Source: Saccharopolyspora gloriosae
GTDB taxonomy: Bacteria; Actinomycetota; Actinomycetes; Mycobacteriales; Pseudonocardiaceae
Direction of reading: 5' to 3'
Assembly: GCF_014203325.1 (NCBI RefSeq)
Contig: NZ_JACHIV010000001.1
Span: 2,977,501 to 3,041,500 of the forward strand
DNA length: 64,000 nt
This document shows, one piece after another, positions 42,251 to 53,024 of the stretch (position 1 is the stretch's first letter; every line of letters starts with the position of its first letter). Below the pieces are notes generated by a model. It did no database searches. It was not told the DNA's origin and worked only from the letters and a program-made list of their open reading frames with translations. Both the position numbers and the translations under genes were made by a program.

Positions 42251-43468
42251 TCAAGGCCTGCGGCTGCGGAAGGTGCGGCGCAGGTCTTCCACCCAGGCCT
42301 TGGGGTTCTCCCAGGGGATGAAGTGACCGCCGCGCTCGTGGGCGGTGACGTTGACGTGGTTGAACCAGGCGGCCTGCGGGCTGTTCTCGAACGCCCGGAC
42401 CCGCTCGGCCGCGGTGCGGATGCCGGGCGGGTTCTCGTAGGTGACGAAGGTGAGGCCGACCGGTGCCTGCACGACCGGGCTGCGGTCGTGCGCGGGAGCC
42501 CAGGGGTGGCGGTTGGCGTTGGCGTAGTAGCGCATCGAGGTGGCGATGGAGTTGTTCACCCAGTAGATCGTGGCGTGGGTGAGCAGGTCGTCCTTGCTGA
42601 ACACGGACTCGACGTCGCCGCCGTTGTCGCTCCAGGAGTTCCAGCGCTCCAGCAGCCATGCGAGCAATCCGGCGGGGGAGTCGCTGAGTCCGTGGGCGAG
42701 GGTGGCGCCGTCGAGCATGTGCACGGCCAGGTGCGACGCCGAGCGGCGGTCCAGTTCGACGAGGCGGGCGCGGACGTCGGCGGGCTGCTCGTCGGACAGC
42801 GGCCGGTTGCGGGCGAAGTCCCACGCCCGGGGGCCGGTGAAGAAGTCCAGCGGCAGCCCGGAACCGATGTGGATGCCGTAGAGCTCGTCGGCGTACTTGT
42901 GTCCGAGCTGGCTGGAGATGATCCCGCCGATGTCGCAGCCCCCGGCGGCGTAGCGCTCGTAGCCCAGGGTCTCGGTCATCAGCACGTGCCAGAGGTCGGC
43001 GACCTTCCAGAAGTTGACGTCCGGGAAACCGGTCAGCGGGCCGGGGAAACCAAACCCGGGAAGCGAGGGCACGATGACGTCGAAGGCATCGGCGGGATCA
43101 CCGCCGGACGCGGCCGGGTCGGCGAGCGGGTCGATCACCTTCGACCAGTGCCAGAACGTCCACGGCCAGCCGTGAGTGAGGATCAGCGGGATCGGGGCGG
43201 GTCCGCGCCCGGGTTTGCGCATGAAGTGCACGGGCACGCCCGAGACGGTCGCCTCGTAGTGCTCGTAGGCGTTGATCGCGGCTTCGGCGGTGCGCCAGTC
43301 GTAGCCGTCGCGCCAGTACTCCACCAGGTCCCGCAGGTAGCCGGCCGGGACGCCGTAGGACCAGTCCGCGTTGCCCTCGTCCAGCGGTGACCGGGTCGCG
43401 CCGAGGCGGGCGCGCAGGTCGTCGAGGACGTCGTCGGGAACGTGGATCGCGGTGGCATGCGGCGTCAT
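42251..43468 (-). CDS. epoxide hydrolase (EHN domain, alpha/beta-hydrolase)
   Basis: A 405-aa enzyme of the microsomal-type epoxide hydrolase family. The EHN domain is at the N-terminus (VPDDVLDDLRARLGATRSPL), followed by the HGWPWTFWHWSKVI oxyanion motif, nucleophile Asp in AGGCDIGGIISSQLG, and His in ERGGHFIPWENP near the end. It opens epoxides to diols. ATG at 43468 has GAGGA upstream; a GTG at 43507 also has GGAG at good spacing and would add 13 residues. Same strand as, but separate from, the NmrA-like gene. Confidence 0.9.
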   Translation of the reverse strand: MTPHATAIHVPDDVLDDLRARLGATRSPLDEGNADWSYGVPAGYLRDLVEYWRDGYDWRTAEAAINAYEHYEATVSGVPVHFMRKPGRGPAPIPLILTHGWPWTFWHWSKVIDPLADPAASGGDPADAFDVIVPSLPGFGFPGPLTGFPDVNFWKVADLWHVLMTETLGYERYAAGGCDIGGIISSQLGHKYADELYGIHIGSGLPLDFFTGPRAWDFARNRPLSDEQPADVRARLVELDRRSASHLAVHMLDGATLAHGLSDSPAGLLAWLLERWNSWSDNGGDVESVFSKDDLLTHATIYWVNNSIATSMRYYANANRHPWAPAHDRSPVVQAPVGLTFVTYENPPGIRTAAERVRAFENSPQAAWFNHVNVTAHERGGHFIPWENPKAWVEDLRRTFRSRRP

Positions 43469-43546
43469 GGCGTGGTCCTCAGCGGAGTAGGACGAGTTGA
43501 TCTCCACATCTTCTCCTGCGGCACGGCCGACCGCCCTGAGTTCCCG

Positions 43547-44395
43547 TCAGATCGTGATGTGCTCGGCGAGTTGTTCGGCGGCGGTCCGTGGCGCGCGACC
43601 GAGCAACTCGCCGAGCACTGGAGCGCTTCCCGCGAAATGACCTTCGCGGGCGGCTTGGAACAGGGCGAGCTGCATCCGGGCTGCGAACTCCGGAGTGCCG
43701 TCGGCGATCTGCTCCGCGGTCCACCGCTCGTCGTCGACGACGACGCGTTCGACGGTGCGCCCGGTGAGTTCGGAGGCGATCCCGGCGAAGTCGTCGAGGG
43801 TGACGGCCGGGGCCGACAGCGCGACCGGGCCGTCGAACGTGCGCTCGCCCGCCAGGATGGCCGCCGCGGCCTCGCCCAGGTCTCCGCGATCGGTCCACGG
43901 GAGGGGGCCGTCGGCCGGTTGGGCGATCACGCCGGTCTGCCGCCAGGGGCCGAGCAGCGCCCCGAAGTCGCCGAAGAAGCCGCAGCGCAGCGCGGTCCAG
44001 GCGACTCCGGACTCGGCGAGGCTCGCTTCGGTGGCGGCGTGGACGGCGGCAGGCAGGTAAGGGCTGCCGACTGCCCCTCGCTGGCTGGTGTAGAGGATCC
44101 GCCGGGCACCGGCGGCGACCGCGGCGTCGATCGCGGTGCGGTGCTGGCCGACCACGTCGGCCGCCAGGTCGCTGGAGCTGACCAGGAGCACCTGCTCGGC
44201 GCCGGCGAAGGAGTCGCGCAGCGCGACCGGGTCGTCGTAGGAGCCCTGTCGCACGCGCACGCCGCGGTCGGCGAAGTGCCGCGCCTTGGTGACGTCGCGC
44301 GCGCTGACGCCGATCTGGTCGGCCGGGACCCGCCGCAGGAGGTGTTCGACGGTCGCTCCGTTGAGGGTGCCGGTGGCGCCGGTGACGACGATCAT
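43547..44395 (-). CDS. NmrA-like NAD(P)-binding oxidoreductase (QOR2 type)
   Basis: A 282-aa atypical SDR. Dinucleotide loop MIVVTGATGTLNGATVEHLL (usual form GATGxLG), VSSSDLAADVVGQHRTAIDA, and YTSQRGAVGSPY with no canonical Tyr-x-x-x-Lys. It resembles NmrA/YtfG quinone-reductase-like sensors. GAGGT lies 7 bases before ATG 44395. It is divergent from a TetR gene with two well-matched operator-like repeats between them, so it is almost certainly the target. Confidence 0.88.
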   Translation of the reverse strand: MIVVTGATGTLNGATVEHLLRRVPADQIGVSARDVTKARHFADRGVRVRQGSYDDPVALRDSFAGAEQVLLVSSSDLAADVVGQHRTAIDAAVAAGARRILYTSQRGAVGSPYLPAAVHAATEASLAESGVAWTALRCGFFGDFGALLGPWRQTGVIAQPADGPLPWTDRGDLGEAAAAILAGERTFDGPVALSAPAVTLDDFAGIASELTGRTVERVVVDDERWTAEQIADGTPEFAARMQLALFQAAREGHFAGSAPVLGELLGRAPRTAAEQLAEHITI

Positions 44396-44445
44396 GCTCG
44401 TGACCTCTTCTCGCGTGTCCGGACCCGCCACGGCGGAGCTCAAGT

Positions 44446-44460
44446 TGACCAGCCAGGTCA
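44446..44460. promoter_or_regulatory. operator-like repeat 1, TGACC-N5-GGTCA
   Basis: Perfect 5-base inverted half-sites with 5-base spacing, 50 bases upstream of the NmrA-like gene and 80 bases upstream of the TetR start. The same pattern recurs at 44491, which supports a true binding site. Confidence 0.65.
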
Positions 44461-44490
44461 GGTTTGTGCCGCCGGTGACGATAGGTAAAC

Positions 44491-44505
44491 TGACCCAGCG
44501 GGTCA
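44491..44505. promoter_or_regulatory. operator-like repeat 2, TGACC-N5-GGTCA
   Basis: Second copy of the same 15-base pattern with different spacer bases, 45 bases from the first centre to centre and 35 bases upstream of the TetR start at 44540. Two sites suit control of both divergent promoters by the TetR protein. Confidence 0.65.
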
Positions 44506-44539
44506 AATTGCCGATCGCGGAGAGGAGAGGCGCAGGTAC

Positions 44540-45130
<591 letters not shown>

Positions 45131-45177
45131 CGGGGTGCGCGGCGACGGGGAGCGGTTCAGACGAGGAGCGGGAGTTC

Positions 45178-46359
45178 ATGACCGAGGTGGCGGTGCTCGA
45201 GGAGGCCGGCAAGTCCGGCCGGGAGCGCTTCGCGGAGTTCCTGCGGATCTACGCGTCGCTGAACACCCGCGTCGCCTACGCCACCGATCTCGGCATCCCG
45301 CTGGACTGGGTCCCCGGCTACCGGGCGCCGGAACCGGGACGTCGCCGGGGCCGGGCGCGGCGCACCGAACCGACCGGGCTGGAATGGCTCAACTGGTGCG
45401 TGCGCAACGACTTCGCCTCGTTCGCCGACGTGCGCGTCGAGCACGTCGAGCGGTGGCTGGAGGAGCTCGCGCGCGCCGGGTACCGGGACGCGACGCGGGC
45501 CCGGATGCTCTCGGCGGTCTCGGCGTTCTACCAGAAGTACCTGCTGCGCGAAGGTCTCGCCGCGCACAACCCGGCGGCGCTGGTCGATCGCTCCGCCCAG
45601 CACCTCAACCGGGCGGGCGGGACGCCGTCGCAGACGGCGATGTGGTCGTTCGAGGCGTGCCGGGCGCTGCTGCTGGCCGCGCACCTGCTGGCCGGGGAGA
45701 GCCGCAACGGGCTGCGCGACCGCGCCATGGTCGAGGTGCTGATCGGTACCGGGGTGCGCGCGGAGGAACTGGTCGGGGTGAACCTCGACGACTACCACCG
45801 GCCCACACCGGGTGGTTCCGCCGCGTTGCGGGTGCACGGCAAGGGCGCCAAGGACCGCCGGGTCGCGCTGGCCGCGCCCGTCGCCGACGCCGTCGAGGCG
45901 TACCTGGCGGTGCGCGGCGAGACGGCGGTTCCGGCGTTGCCGGGCCAGGTCGGCCACCGCGCGCCCCGGCCGCTGCTGATCACCGGGACCGGGCGGCGGG
46001 TGCACGTTTCCCACGTGCAGGCGGTGCTGCGGCGGCTGTGCGCGACGTTCGCGCCCGCACCAGACGCGCCCGCGCCGCGTTCCCGGTGGCTGCGGGAGCT
46101 GCTGGCGGGGGAGCAGGCCGCGCTCATCGCCGCTCACCTGGGTCCGCTGCGCGACTCGATCCACCCGCATTCGGCGCGGCACTCCTACGCCACGCACGCG
46201 ATCACCCGCGGCGCCGAACCGCGCCAGGTGCAGCACGACCTCGGCCACGCCGCGCTGTCGACGACCGAGGGCTACCTGCACGACGCGGACGGCCTGGAGC
46301 AGTCGGCGGCCCACGAGCTGTCCCCCGCGCTGCACCGCGGTTGGCTGCCCGCCCGGTGA
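45178..46359 (+). CDS. tyrosine recombinase (phage-integrase/XerC-like)
   Basis: A 393-aa site-specific recombinase. SAM-like N-terminal core-binding domain (residues about 20-150, including RARMLSAVSAFYQKYLLREG). Catalytic set: Arg in IGTGVRAEELVGVNL, Lys in VHGKGAKDRRVAL, H331 and R334 in HSARHSYATHA, H357 in DLGHAALS, and nucleophile Y366 in TEGYLHDAD, so it is intact. Longer than XerC/D (about 300) through insertions after the Arg and before the HxxR box. ATG at 45178 lies after GGAG; ATG at 45127 overlaps the TetR stop and is an alternative. No tRNA or clear attachment site is adjacent, so it is probably not a canonical prophage remnant. Confidence 0.9.
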   Translation: MTEVAVLEEAGKSGRERFAEFLRIYASLNTRVAYATDLGIPLDWVPGYRAPEPGRRRGRARRTEPTGLEWLNWCVRNDFASFADVRVEHVERWLEELARAGYRDATRARMLSAVSAFYQKYLLREGLAAHNPAALVDRSAQHLNRAGGTPSQTAMWSFEACRALLLAAHLLAGESRNGLRDRAMVEVLIGTGVRAEELVGVNLDDYHRPTPGGSAALRVHGKGAKDRRVALAAPVADAVEAYLAVRGETAVPALPGQVGHRAPRPLLITGTGRRVHVSHVQAVLRRLCATFAPAPDAPAPRSRWLRELLAGEQAALIAAHLGPLRDSIHPHSARHSYATHAITRGAEPRQVQHDLGHAALSTTEGYLHDADGLEQSAAHELSPALHRGWLPAR

Positions 46360-46414
46360 CCTCCAGCGGCGATCGTTCGGGGCCGCGCTGAGGCGTTTCC
46401 GGCTCGGCGCCCGG

Positions 46415-47179
46415 TCAGCCGTGCAGCGCCAAGTAGGGCGCCAGCGCGAACAGGGTGATGATCAGCGCGAACTTGAGGCTGCGGGTGGGCAGGGCGTGGG
46501 CGATCTTCCAGCCCAGCAGCACACCGGCCAGTTCGGGGATGCCGACGAGCGCGGCCAGCGGCCAGTCGATGGCGCCGTGCGCGAGGTAGCCCAGCGTGCC
46601 GACGCCGGCGATGACGACCGACTGCGCTTGGGCGGCGGCGAGAGCTTCGAGCACCGGCACGCGCAGCGCCACCAGCAGCGGCACGGTGAGCATCGGCCCG
46701 CCGATGCCGACGATGCCGGAGACGACGGCCACCGCCAGCCCGAGCACCACCACGCGCGCCCCCGGTGGGTGCGCCCGCGTCTCCTCCGGCTCGCCGCGTT
46801 CGCGGTACCACACCAGGCAGGCCACCAGGGTCACGAGCACGGCGAGCACGATGCCGAAGGCGCGCTGCGACACGAGGGTGTTGAGCAGCACCCCGATCGG
46901 CGTGCCGAGCACGGCGGTGGCGGCCAGGATCAGCGCGGTGCGGCGGGTTTCGGGTTCGCGCAGCTGACCGGACCGGGTGTAGGCGATCGTGCCGAGGGCG
47001 CCGGTCGCGACGTGGGTGACGATGGCCGTGCCCGCGACTTGCGCGGGTGAGAGGTCGGTCAGCGCGAACAGGCCGATCGTGGGCAGCACGCCGCCCGGTC
47101 CTACGGCGGTGATGCCGATTCCTCCGATGAGCCCGAACAGTCCCAGCAGGACCAGCACGGGAACGCCGAGGCCCGTCAC
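46415..47179 (-). CDS. TauE/SafE family sulfite/anion exporter-like membrane protein
   Basis: 254 aa with about eight hydrophobic segments. N-terminal VLLGLFGLIGGIGITAVGPG and the internal repeat VVSGIVGIGGPMLTVPLLVA are the two Gly-rich family hairpins. The family exports sulfite, sulfoacetate or related anions. GTG at 47179 starts just before the first helix; no good ribosome-binding site is visible and an open frame extends upstream to 47272. Convergent with the recombinase. Confidence 0.87.
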   Translation of the reverse strand: MTGLGVPVLVLLGLFGLIGGIGITAVGPGGVLPTIGLFALTDLSPAQVAGTAIVTHVATGALGTIAYTRSGQLREPETRRTALILAATAVLGTPIGVLLNTLVSQRAFGIVLAVLVTLVACLVWYRERGEPEETRAHPPGARVVVLGLAVAVVSGIVGIGGPMLTVPLLVALRVPVLEALAAAQAQSVVIAGVGTLGYLAHGAIDWPLAALVGIPELAGVLLGWKIAHALPTRSLKFALIITLFALAPYLALHG

Positions 47180-49031
<1,852 letters not shown>

Positions 49032-49055
49032 GCGAAGGCCGCGGCGCGCCGCGGT

Positions 49056-49634
49056 TCAGCCGCGGGGCGGCAACGGCAGCGGCAGGCCCGGCAGGTCGTC
49101 GATGCTGGTCGCGATGTGCTCCTTCTTCTCGCAGTAGGCCGCGAACTCCTCGTCGCTCTTGCGGGCGAAGTGGCGGGCGTGCAGGTCGCGTTCCTCGCGG
49201 TAGTCCATGAACGGCACGGCGAATCCGCAGGAGTCGCTGATGCGCTCGGCGGCCACGACGATGATCGCCCGCAGCGCAGGCGCGTCGGCGTCGCCGAACC
49301 GCTCGATCAGCTCGGTGAACCGGGGGTCGTCGCGGAACACGGGGGTGCCGCGCCCGTGCACGCGCAGCACCTTCGGCGGTCCGGTGAACGCGCACCACAT
49401 GAGCGTGATGCGGGAGTTCTCCCGCAGGTGCGCGATGGTCTCGGCGTGGCTGCCGCCGAAGTCGAGGTAGGCCACGGTGTGCTCGTCGAGGACCAGCAGC
49501 GTGCCCGAACGGCCCTTCGGGGAGAGGTTGACGTGGCCGTCGCCGGACAGCGGCGCGGTGGCCACGAAGAACACCGGCTGCTCGGCGATGAACGTCCGCA
49601 ATCGCTGGTCGAGGCTCGCGTAGGTGGTTCCCAT
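49056..49634 (-). CDS. pyridoxamine 5-phosphate oxidase-family protein
   Basis: 192 aa with a split-barrel flavin-binding fold: PVFFVATAPLSGDGHVNLSP, then KGRSGTLLVLDEHTVAYLDF, then HLRENSRITLMWCAFTGPPK, the usual PPOX strands. The C-terminal half (SCGFAVPFMDYREERDLHAR) is typical of the FMN- or F420-binding actinobacterial subgroup. Cofactor and substrate are not fixed. ATG at 49634. Convergent with rox (24 bases between). Confidence 0.87.
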   Translation of the reverse strand: MGTTYASLDQRLRTFIAEQPVFFVATAPLSGDGHVNLSPKGRSGTLLVLDEHTVAYLDFGGSHAETIAHLRENSRITLMWCAFTGPPKVLRVHGRGTPVFRDDPRFTELIERFGDADAPALRAIIVVAAERISDSCGFAVPFMDYREERDLHARHFARKSDEEFAAYCEKKEHIATSIDDLPGLPLPLPPRG

Positions 49635-49960
49635 CCACCGATTATCACCGGCGGAACAAGAGAATTCCTCACGTTCGCGGGGAGTTCTCGGCTCGCTGCG
49701 CCGCGGTCGGTGCGAGCTTCGCGCTGCTGCTGGTAGCGCGGTTCGTGACGACACCGGCGGCCGGGGCGTTCCGGGCGGTCGTGAACGTGGCCGCTGCCCG
49801 CGCCGCGCCGACCCTCGTTCCCGCGGTCGCCCTCGCCGTCCGGCACCACCGGGCGGCGGCCCCCGCCTCCTAGGACAGTGAGGCCCGAGGCGGCCCACCT
49901 GCACCGGGCGTTCGACATCCGCGCCCGGGGGCATCCGAATCAACCCGTGGAGAACTTCTG
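49635..49960. other. intergenic region, PPOX / alcohol dehydrogenase
   Basis: 326 bases between divergent genes. A 56-codon open stretch at 49703-49873 (+) is Ala/Val-rich and ends in TAG but has no credible start or ribosome-binding site, and may be a decayed membrane gene. No repeats or hairpins of note. Confidence 0.4.
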
Positions 49961-51004
49961 ATGCGCGCAACGCTCATGTACGGCGCCGGCGACGTCCGGG
50001 TCGAGAACGTCCCGGACTCCGTGCTCAAGCACCCGACCGACGCGCTGGTGCGCGTCACCGCTTCCTGCATCTGCGGCAGCGACCTGCACCCGTACCACTC
50101 GATGCAGGCGGCCGACGGTCCCGTGCGGATGGGACACGAGCTGATCGGCGTCGTGGCGGACGTCGGCTCGGAGGTCACCACGCTGTCCCGGGGCGACCTG
50201 GTCGTGGCGCCGTTCGCGATCTCCGACAACACCTGCGAGTTCTGCCGCGAGAACCTGCACACGTCCTGCTCGCACCCGGAGGCGAACTTCTGGGACGGCA
50301 TGCCCGAGGAGGGCGGCCAGTCCGAAGCGGTGCGCGTGCCGCTGGCCGACGGCACCTTGGTGAAGCTGCCCGTCGCGCCCGATTCGGCGCTCGTGCCGTC
50401 GCTGCTGACCCTCGCCGACGTGTACGGCACCGGCTACCACGCCGCGAAGATGGGCGGCGTGACCCGGGGCAGCCGGGTGACCGTGATCGGTGACGGCGCC
50501 GTGGGCCTGCTGTCGGTCCTCTCGGCGCAGCGCCTCGGCGCCGAGCAGATCGTGCTCATGGGCCGCCACCGCGACCGCACCGACCTGGGCCGCGAGTTCG
50601 GCGCCACCGACGTCGTCGCCGAACGCGGCGACGAGGGCGTCGAGCGGGTCCGCGAGCTCACCGGCGGGCACGGCTCGCACGTGGTGCTCGAAGCCGTCGG
50701 GCACATGCCCGCCTACCAGCAGGCCCTCGGCGTCGTGCGCCCCGGCGGCGTGATCAGCCGCGTCGGCGTCCCGCAGTACGAGGAAGCGCCCGTCGGGTTC
50801 GCCAGCCTGTTCGGCCGCAACATCCGGTTGGCCGGTGGCCCCGCTCCGGTGCGCGCCTACGTCGAGGAGCTGATGCCCGCCATCCTCGACGGCACGATCG
50901 AACCGGGGAAGGTCTTCGACGCCACCACCGGCCTCGACGGCGTCCCCGACGGGTACCGGGACATGGACCGCCGCACGAGCCTCAAGGTCCTCGTCGAGCC
51001 GTGA
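49961..51004 (+). CDS. zinc-dependent alcohol dehydrogenase family protein
   Basis: A 347-aa MDR-superfamily oxidoreductase. Catalytic zinc ligands: Cys in ASCICGSDLHPYH and the His-Glu of MGHELIGVV; structural-zinc loop NTCEFCRENLHTSC; Rossmann motif VTVIGDGAVGLLSVLSAQ. It resembles the actinobacterial class of threonine/sorbitol-type dehydrogenases. TGGAGA is 6-7 bases before ATG 49961. Substrate unknown. Convergent with the VOC gene. Confidence 0.92.
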   Translation: MRATLMYGAGDVRVENVPDSVLKHPTDALVRVTASCICGSDLHPYHSMQAADGPVRMGHELIGVVADVGSEVTTLSRGDLVVAPFAISDNTCEFCRENLHTSCSHPEANFWDGMPEEGGQSEAVRVPLADGTLVKLPVAPDSALVPSLLTLADVYGTGYHAAKMGGVTRGSRVTVIGDGAVGLLSVLSAQRLGAEQIVLMGRHRDRTDLGREFGATDVVAERGDEGVERVRELTGGHGSHVVLEAVGHMPAYQQALGVVRPGGVISRVGVPQYEEAPVGFASLFGRNIRLAGGPAPVRAYVEELMPAILDGTIEPGKVFDATTGLDGVPDGYRDMDRRTSLKVLVEP

Positions 51005-51016
51005 TCCGGCCGGGCC

Positions 51017-51415
51017 TCAGCGGGCGAACTTCGCGATGGCCGCCGGGGTGACGGGCGTGAAGAAGTTGACGAGGTTGCCGTCGGGGTCGCGCAGCAGCAG
51101 CGAGCGGTTGCCCCACGGCATCGTGGTGGGTTCGGTGACGAACTCGTCCACGACGCCGGTCAGGTTCCGGTGCACCTCGTCGACGTCGTCGACGCGGAAC
51201 TCGACGATGACGCTGCGGTTGCTCGCGGGGTCGGCCGAGCCGGGGCCGAACAGCGCGACGGTGCGGGTGCTCGCGATCGCGAGGGTGGCCGAGGTGGTCC
51301 GGAGCTCGGCGAAGTCATCACCGGCCCGGTCCGCGCGCACGGCGGTGGCGCGCTCGTAGAAGTCGACGAGCCGGTTGACGTCGGCGGTGATGATGCGGAT
51401 CGAGACGAAGTCCAC
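51017..51415 (-). CDS. VOC family protein
   Basis: A 132-aa vicinal-oxygen-chelate protein: VSIRIITADVNRLVDFYERA at the N-terminus, VIVEFRVDDVDEVHRNLTGV, and LLLRDPDGNLVNFFTPVTP at the C-terminus. GTG at 51415 is 6-7 bases after AGGGAG. Divergent from a WYL-domain regulator, a pairing common in actinobacteria; a perfect inverted repeat lies between them. Confidence 0.87.
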   Translation of the reverse strand: MDFVSIRIITADVNRLVDFYERATAVRADRAGDDFAELRTTSATLAIASTRTVALFGPGSADPASNRSVIVEFRVDDVDEVHRNLTGVVDEFVTEPTTMPWGNRSLLLRDPDGNLVNFFTPVTPAAIAKFAR

Positions 51416-51462
51416 GGGGTGCTCCCTGTCGGATCGGTGCTGGTGAGCGCACGCTACGACCG

Positions 51463-51487
51463 ATACCGGGCAGAACCCGCCCGGTAT
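51463..51487. promoter_or_regulatory. operator-like inverted repeat, VOC / WYL divergent promoter
   Basis: ATACCGGGC at 51463-51471 and GCCCGGTAT at 51479-51487: perfect 9-base arms, 7-base spacer, 20 bases upstream of the WYL regulator start and 48 bases upstream of the VOC start. Probably the autoregulatory and target site of the WYL protein. Confidence 0.6.
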
Positions 51488-51506
51488 TCGCGGGAGAATT
51501 GCCGGC

Positions 51507-52499
51507 ATGCCCCGCCCCACCGCCCGCGTGCTGGCCCTGCTGGAACTCCTGCAGTCGGGAGGGACCCGCACGGTGGGCGAACTCGCCGACCGGCTCGGCG
51601 TGGACGAGCGCACGGTGCGGCGCTACGTCGAGCACCTGCTCGACCTCGACGTGCCCGTCGAGTCGGTGCGCGGTCGATACGGCGGATATCGGCTGGCCGC
51701 CGGTTACCGGATGCCGCCGTTGATGCTCGGCGATGACGAGGCGCTCGCGGTGCTGCTCGGCCTGGTCGCGGGACGCCGCGCCGGGTTGACGACGGCCGCG
51801 GGCGCGGCGAGCGAGACGGCGGCGGCGAAGATCCGGCGGGTGCTGCCGGAACGGCTCGGCCGCAGGCTCGACGCCGTGCTCGGGTCCCTGTCGTTCACCG
51901 CGGCGGCCGGTGCGCGGGCCGTCCCGGAGACCGGGGTGCTGCTGCCGATCGCCGACGCCGTCACCCACCACCGGCCGGTCGCGATCCGCTACACCGCCGC
52001 CGACGGCCGCCGCAGCGAACGCACCCTGCATCCCCACGGGCTGGTCGCCCACTCCGGCCGGTGGTACGTGTCCGGGACCGACCCCGAGATCGGCGAGCAG
52101 CGGACTTTCCGGCTGGATCGGATCGCCGACGCGCGGACCCTGCCGGGCTCGTTCGAGCGGCCCGCGGAGGTCGACCCCGCGCAGCGGGTCTTGGCGGGCA
52201 TCGCCACCGCCCCCTACCGGTACGAGGTGGTGCTGCGGGTCCAGGGGACCGCCGAGCAGGTGCGCGCGCGGCTACCCGCCGGCCTCGCGGTCGTGGCGGA
52301 GGAGTCGGCGGGCTGGTGCCGCGTGGAGCTGCGGGCGCAGCGGCTCGACTGGGTGCCCGGGGTGCTCGCGGCGCTGGACCTGCCGTTCGCCGTCGAACGG
52401 CCGGACGAGCTGCGCGAGCTCGTCGTGGCGTTCGCCGACCGGCTCGCGCGCTCGGCCCGGCGACGCCCGCGCAGCGCGGACGCGGAGCTCGACGACTAG
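51507..52499 (+). CDS. WYL domain-containing transcriptional regulator
   Basis: 330 aa. N-terminal HTH_11: RVLALLELLQSGGTRTVGEL followed by ADRLGVDERTVRRYVEHLLD, then a wing GRYGGYRLAAGYRMPPLML. The WYL domain spans about 140-230 (AIRYTAADGRRSERTLHPHG, then SGRWYVSGTDPEIGEQRTFR LDRI), followed by a WCX-like C-terminal extension. WYL domains sense nucleic acid or small ligands. Likely controls itself and the divergent VOC gene. Confidence 0.92.
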   Translation: MPRPTARVLALLELLQSGGTRTVGELADRLGVDERTVRRYVEHLLDLDVPVESVRGRYGGYRLAAGYRMPPLMLGDDEALAVLLGLVAGRRAGLTTAAGAASETAAAKIRRVLPERLGRRLDAVLGSLSFTAAAGARAVPETGVLLPIADAVTHHRPVAIRYTAADGRRSERTLHPHGLVAHSGRWYVSGTDPEIGEQRTFRLDRIADARTLPGSFERPAEVDPAQRVLAGIATAPYRYEVVLRVQGTAEQVRARLPAGLAVVAEESAGWCRVELRAQRLDWVPGVLAALDLPFAVERPDELRELVVAFADRLARSARRRPRSADAELDD

Positions 52500-52606
52500 C
52501 GGCGCACCACCCGCGGGTCCGCCCGGGGGCCGGGTCGGTGGGAACCCCGATGGTCCCGGCGGTGCGGATGCCTAGCGTGGGGCGCACCGAGATCGTGAGG
52601 AGACCG

Positions 52607-52936
52607 ATGGTGGCGGGCGTGTACGAGGTCCAGGTGCGGGGCTGCGCGTCGACGCGGGAGGCGTTGACGTGGCAGGAGCCGGTCGCACTGCTGCTGTGCC
52701 CCGAACCGGAGCACCAGGGGCCGTGCGAGGTGCCGTGGACGTTCACCGTCCGCGACGTGGGCGCCGCCGTGTGCCTGGTCGTCGCGATCATCGCGTCGGC
52801 CGAGGTCGCCGAGCGGATCGGCGACCGGGTCCGCGCGTTGACCGGGCGGGAGGTGGTGCTGCGGCGGGGTGATCCGGCGGAGTTCGAGGTGCTCGTCGAG
52901 CAGTACCGCGTCGAACGCGGGGAGCTGCCGGGTTGA
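52607..52936 (+). CDS. hypothetical protein, 109 aa
   Basis: Not recognised. MVAGVYEVQVRGCASTREAL at the N-terminus, a middle hydrophobic helix VGAAVCLVVAIIASAEVAER (about 55-75) and a charged C-terminus ending VEQYRVERGELPG. GAGGAG lies 4 bases before ATG 52607. The hydrophobic stretch could be a buried helix rather than a membrane anchor because charged residues surround it. Codon use is normal. Separate from the WYL gene by 107 bases. Confidence 0.65.
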   Translation: MVAGVYEVQVRGCASTREALTWQEPVALLLCPEPEHQGPCEVPWTFTVRDVGAAVCLVVAIIASAEVAERIGDRVRALTGREVVLRRGDPAEFEVLVEQYRVERGELPG

Positions 52937-53024
52937 AGTGGACCGTCCGGTCCGCGGCGGTGACGCGGATCGTGCTTTCCCGGATCCCGGGAATAGATGT
53001 CGATCTTGGAATGTTCGCGTGCTC

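Noticed and set aside
49703-49873. Hydrophobic 56-codon open stretch
   Set aside because: No start codon with ribosome-binding site and no family pattern; possibly a remnant.
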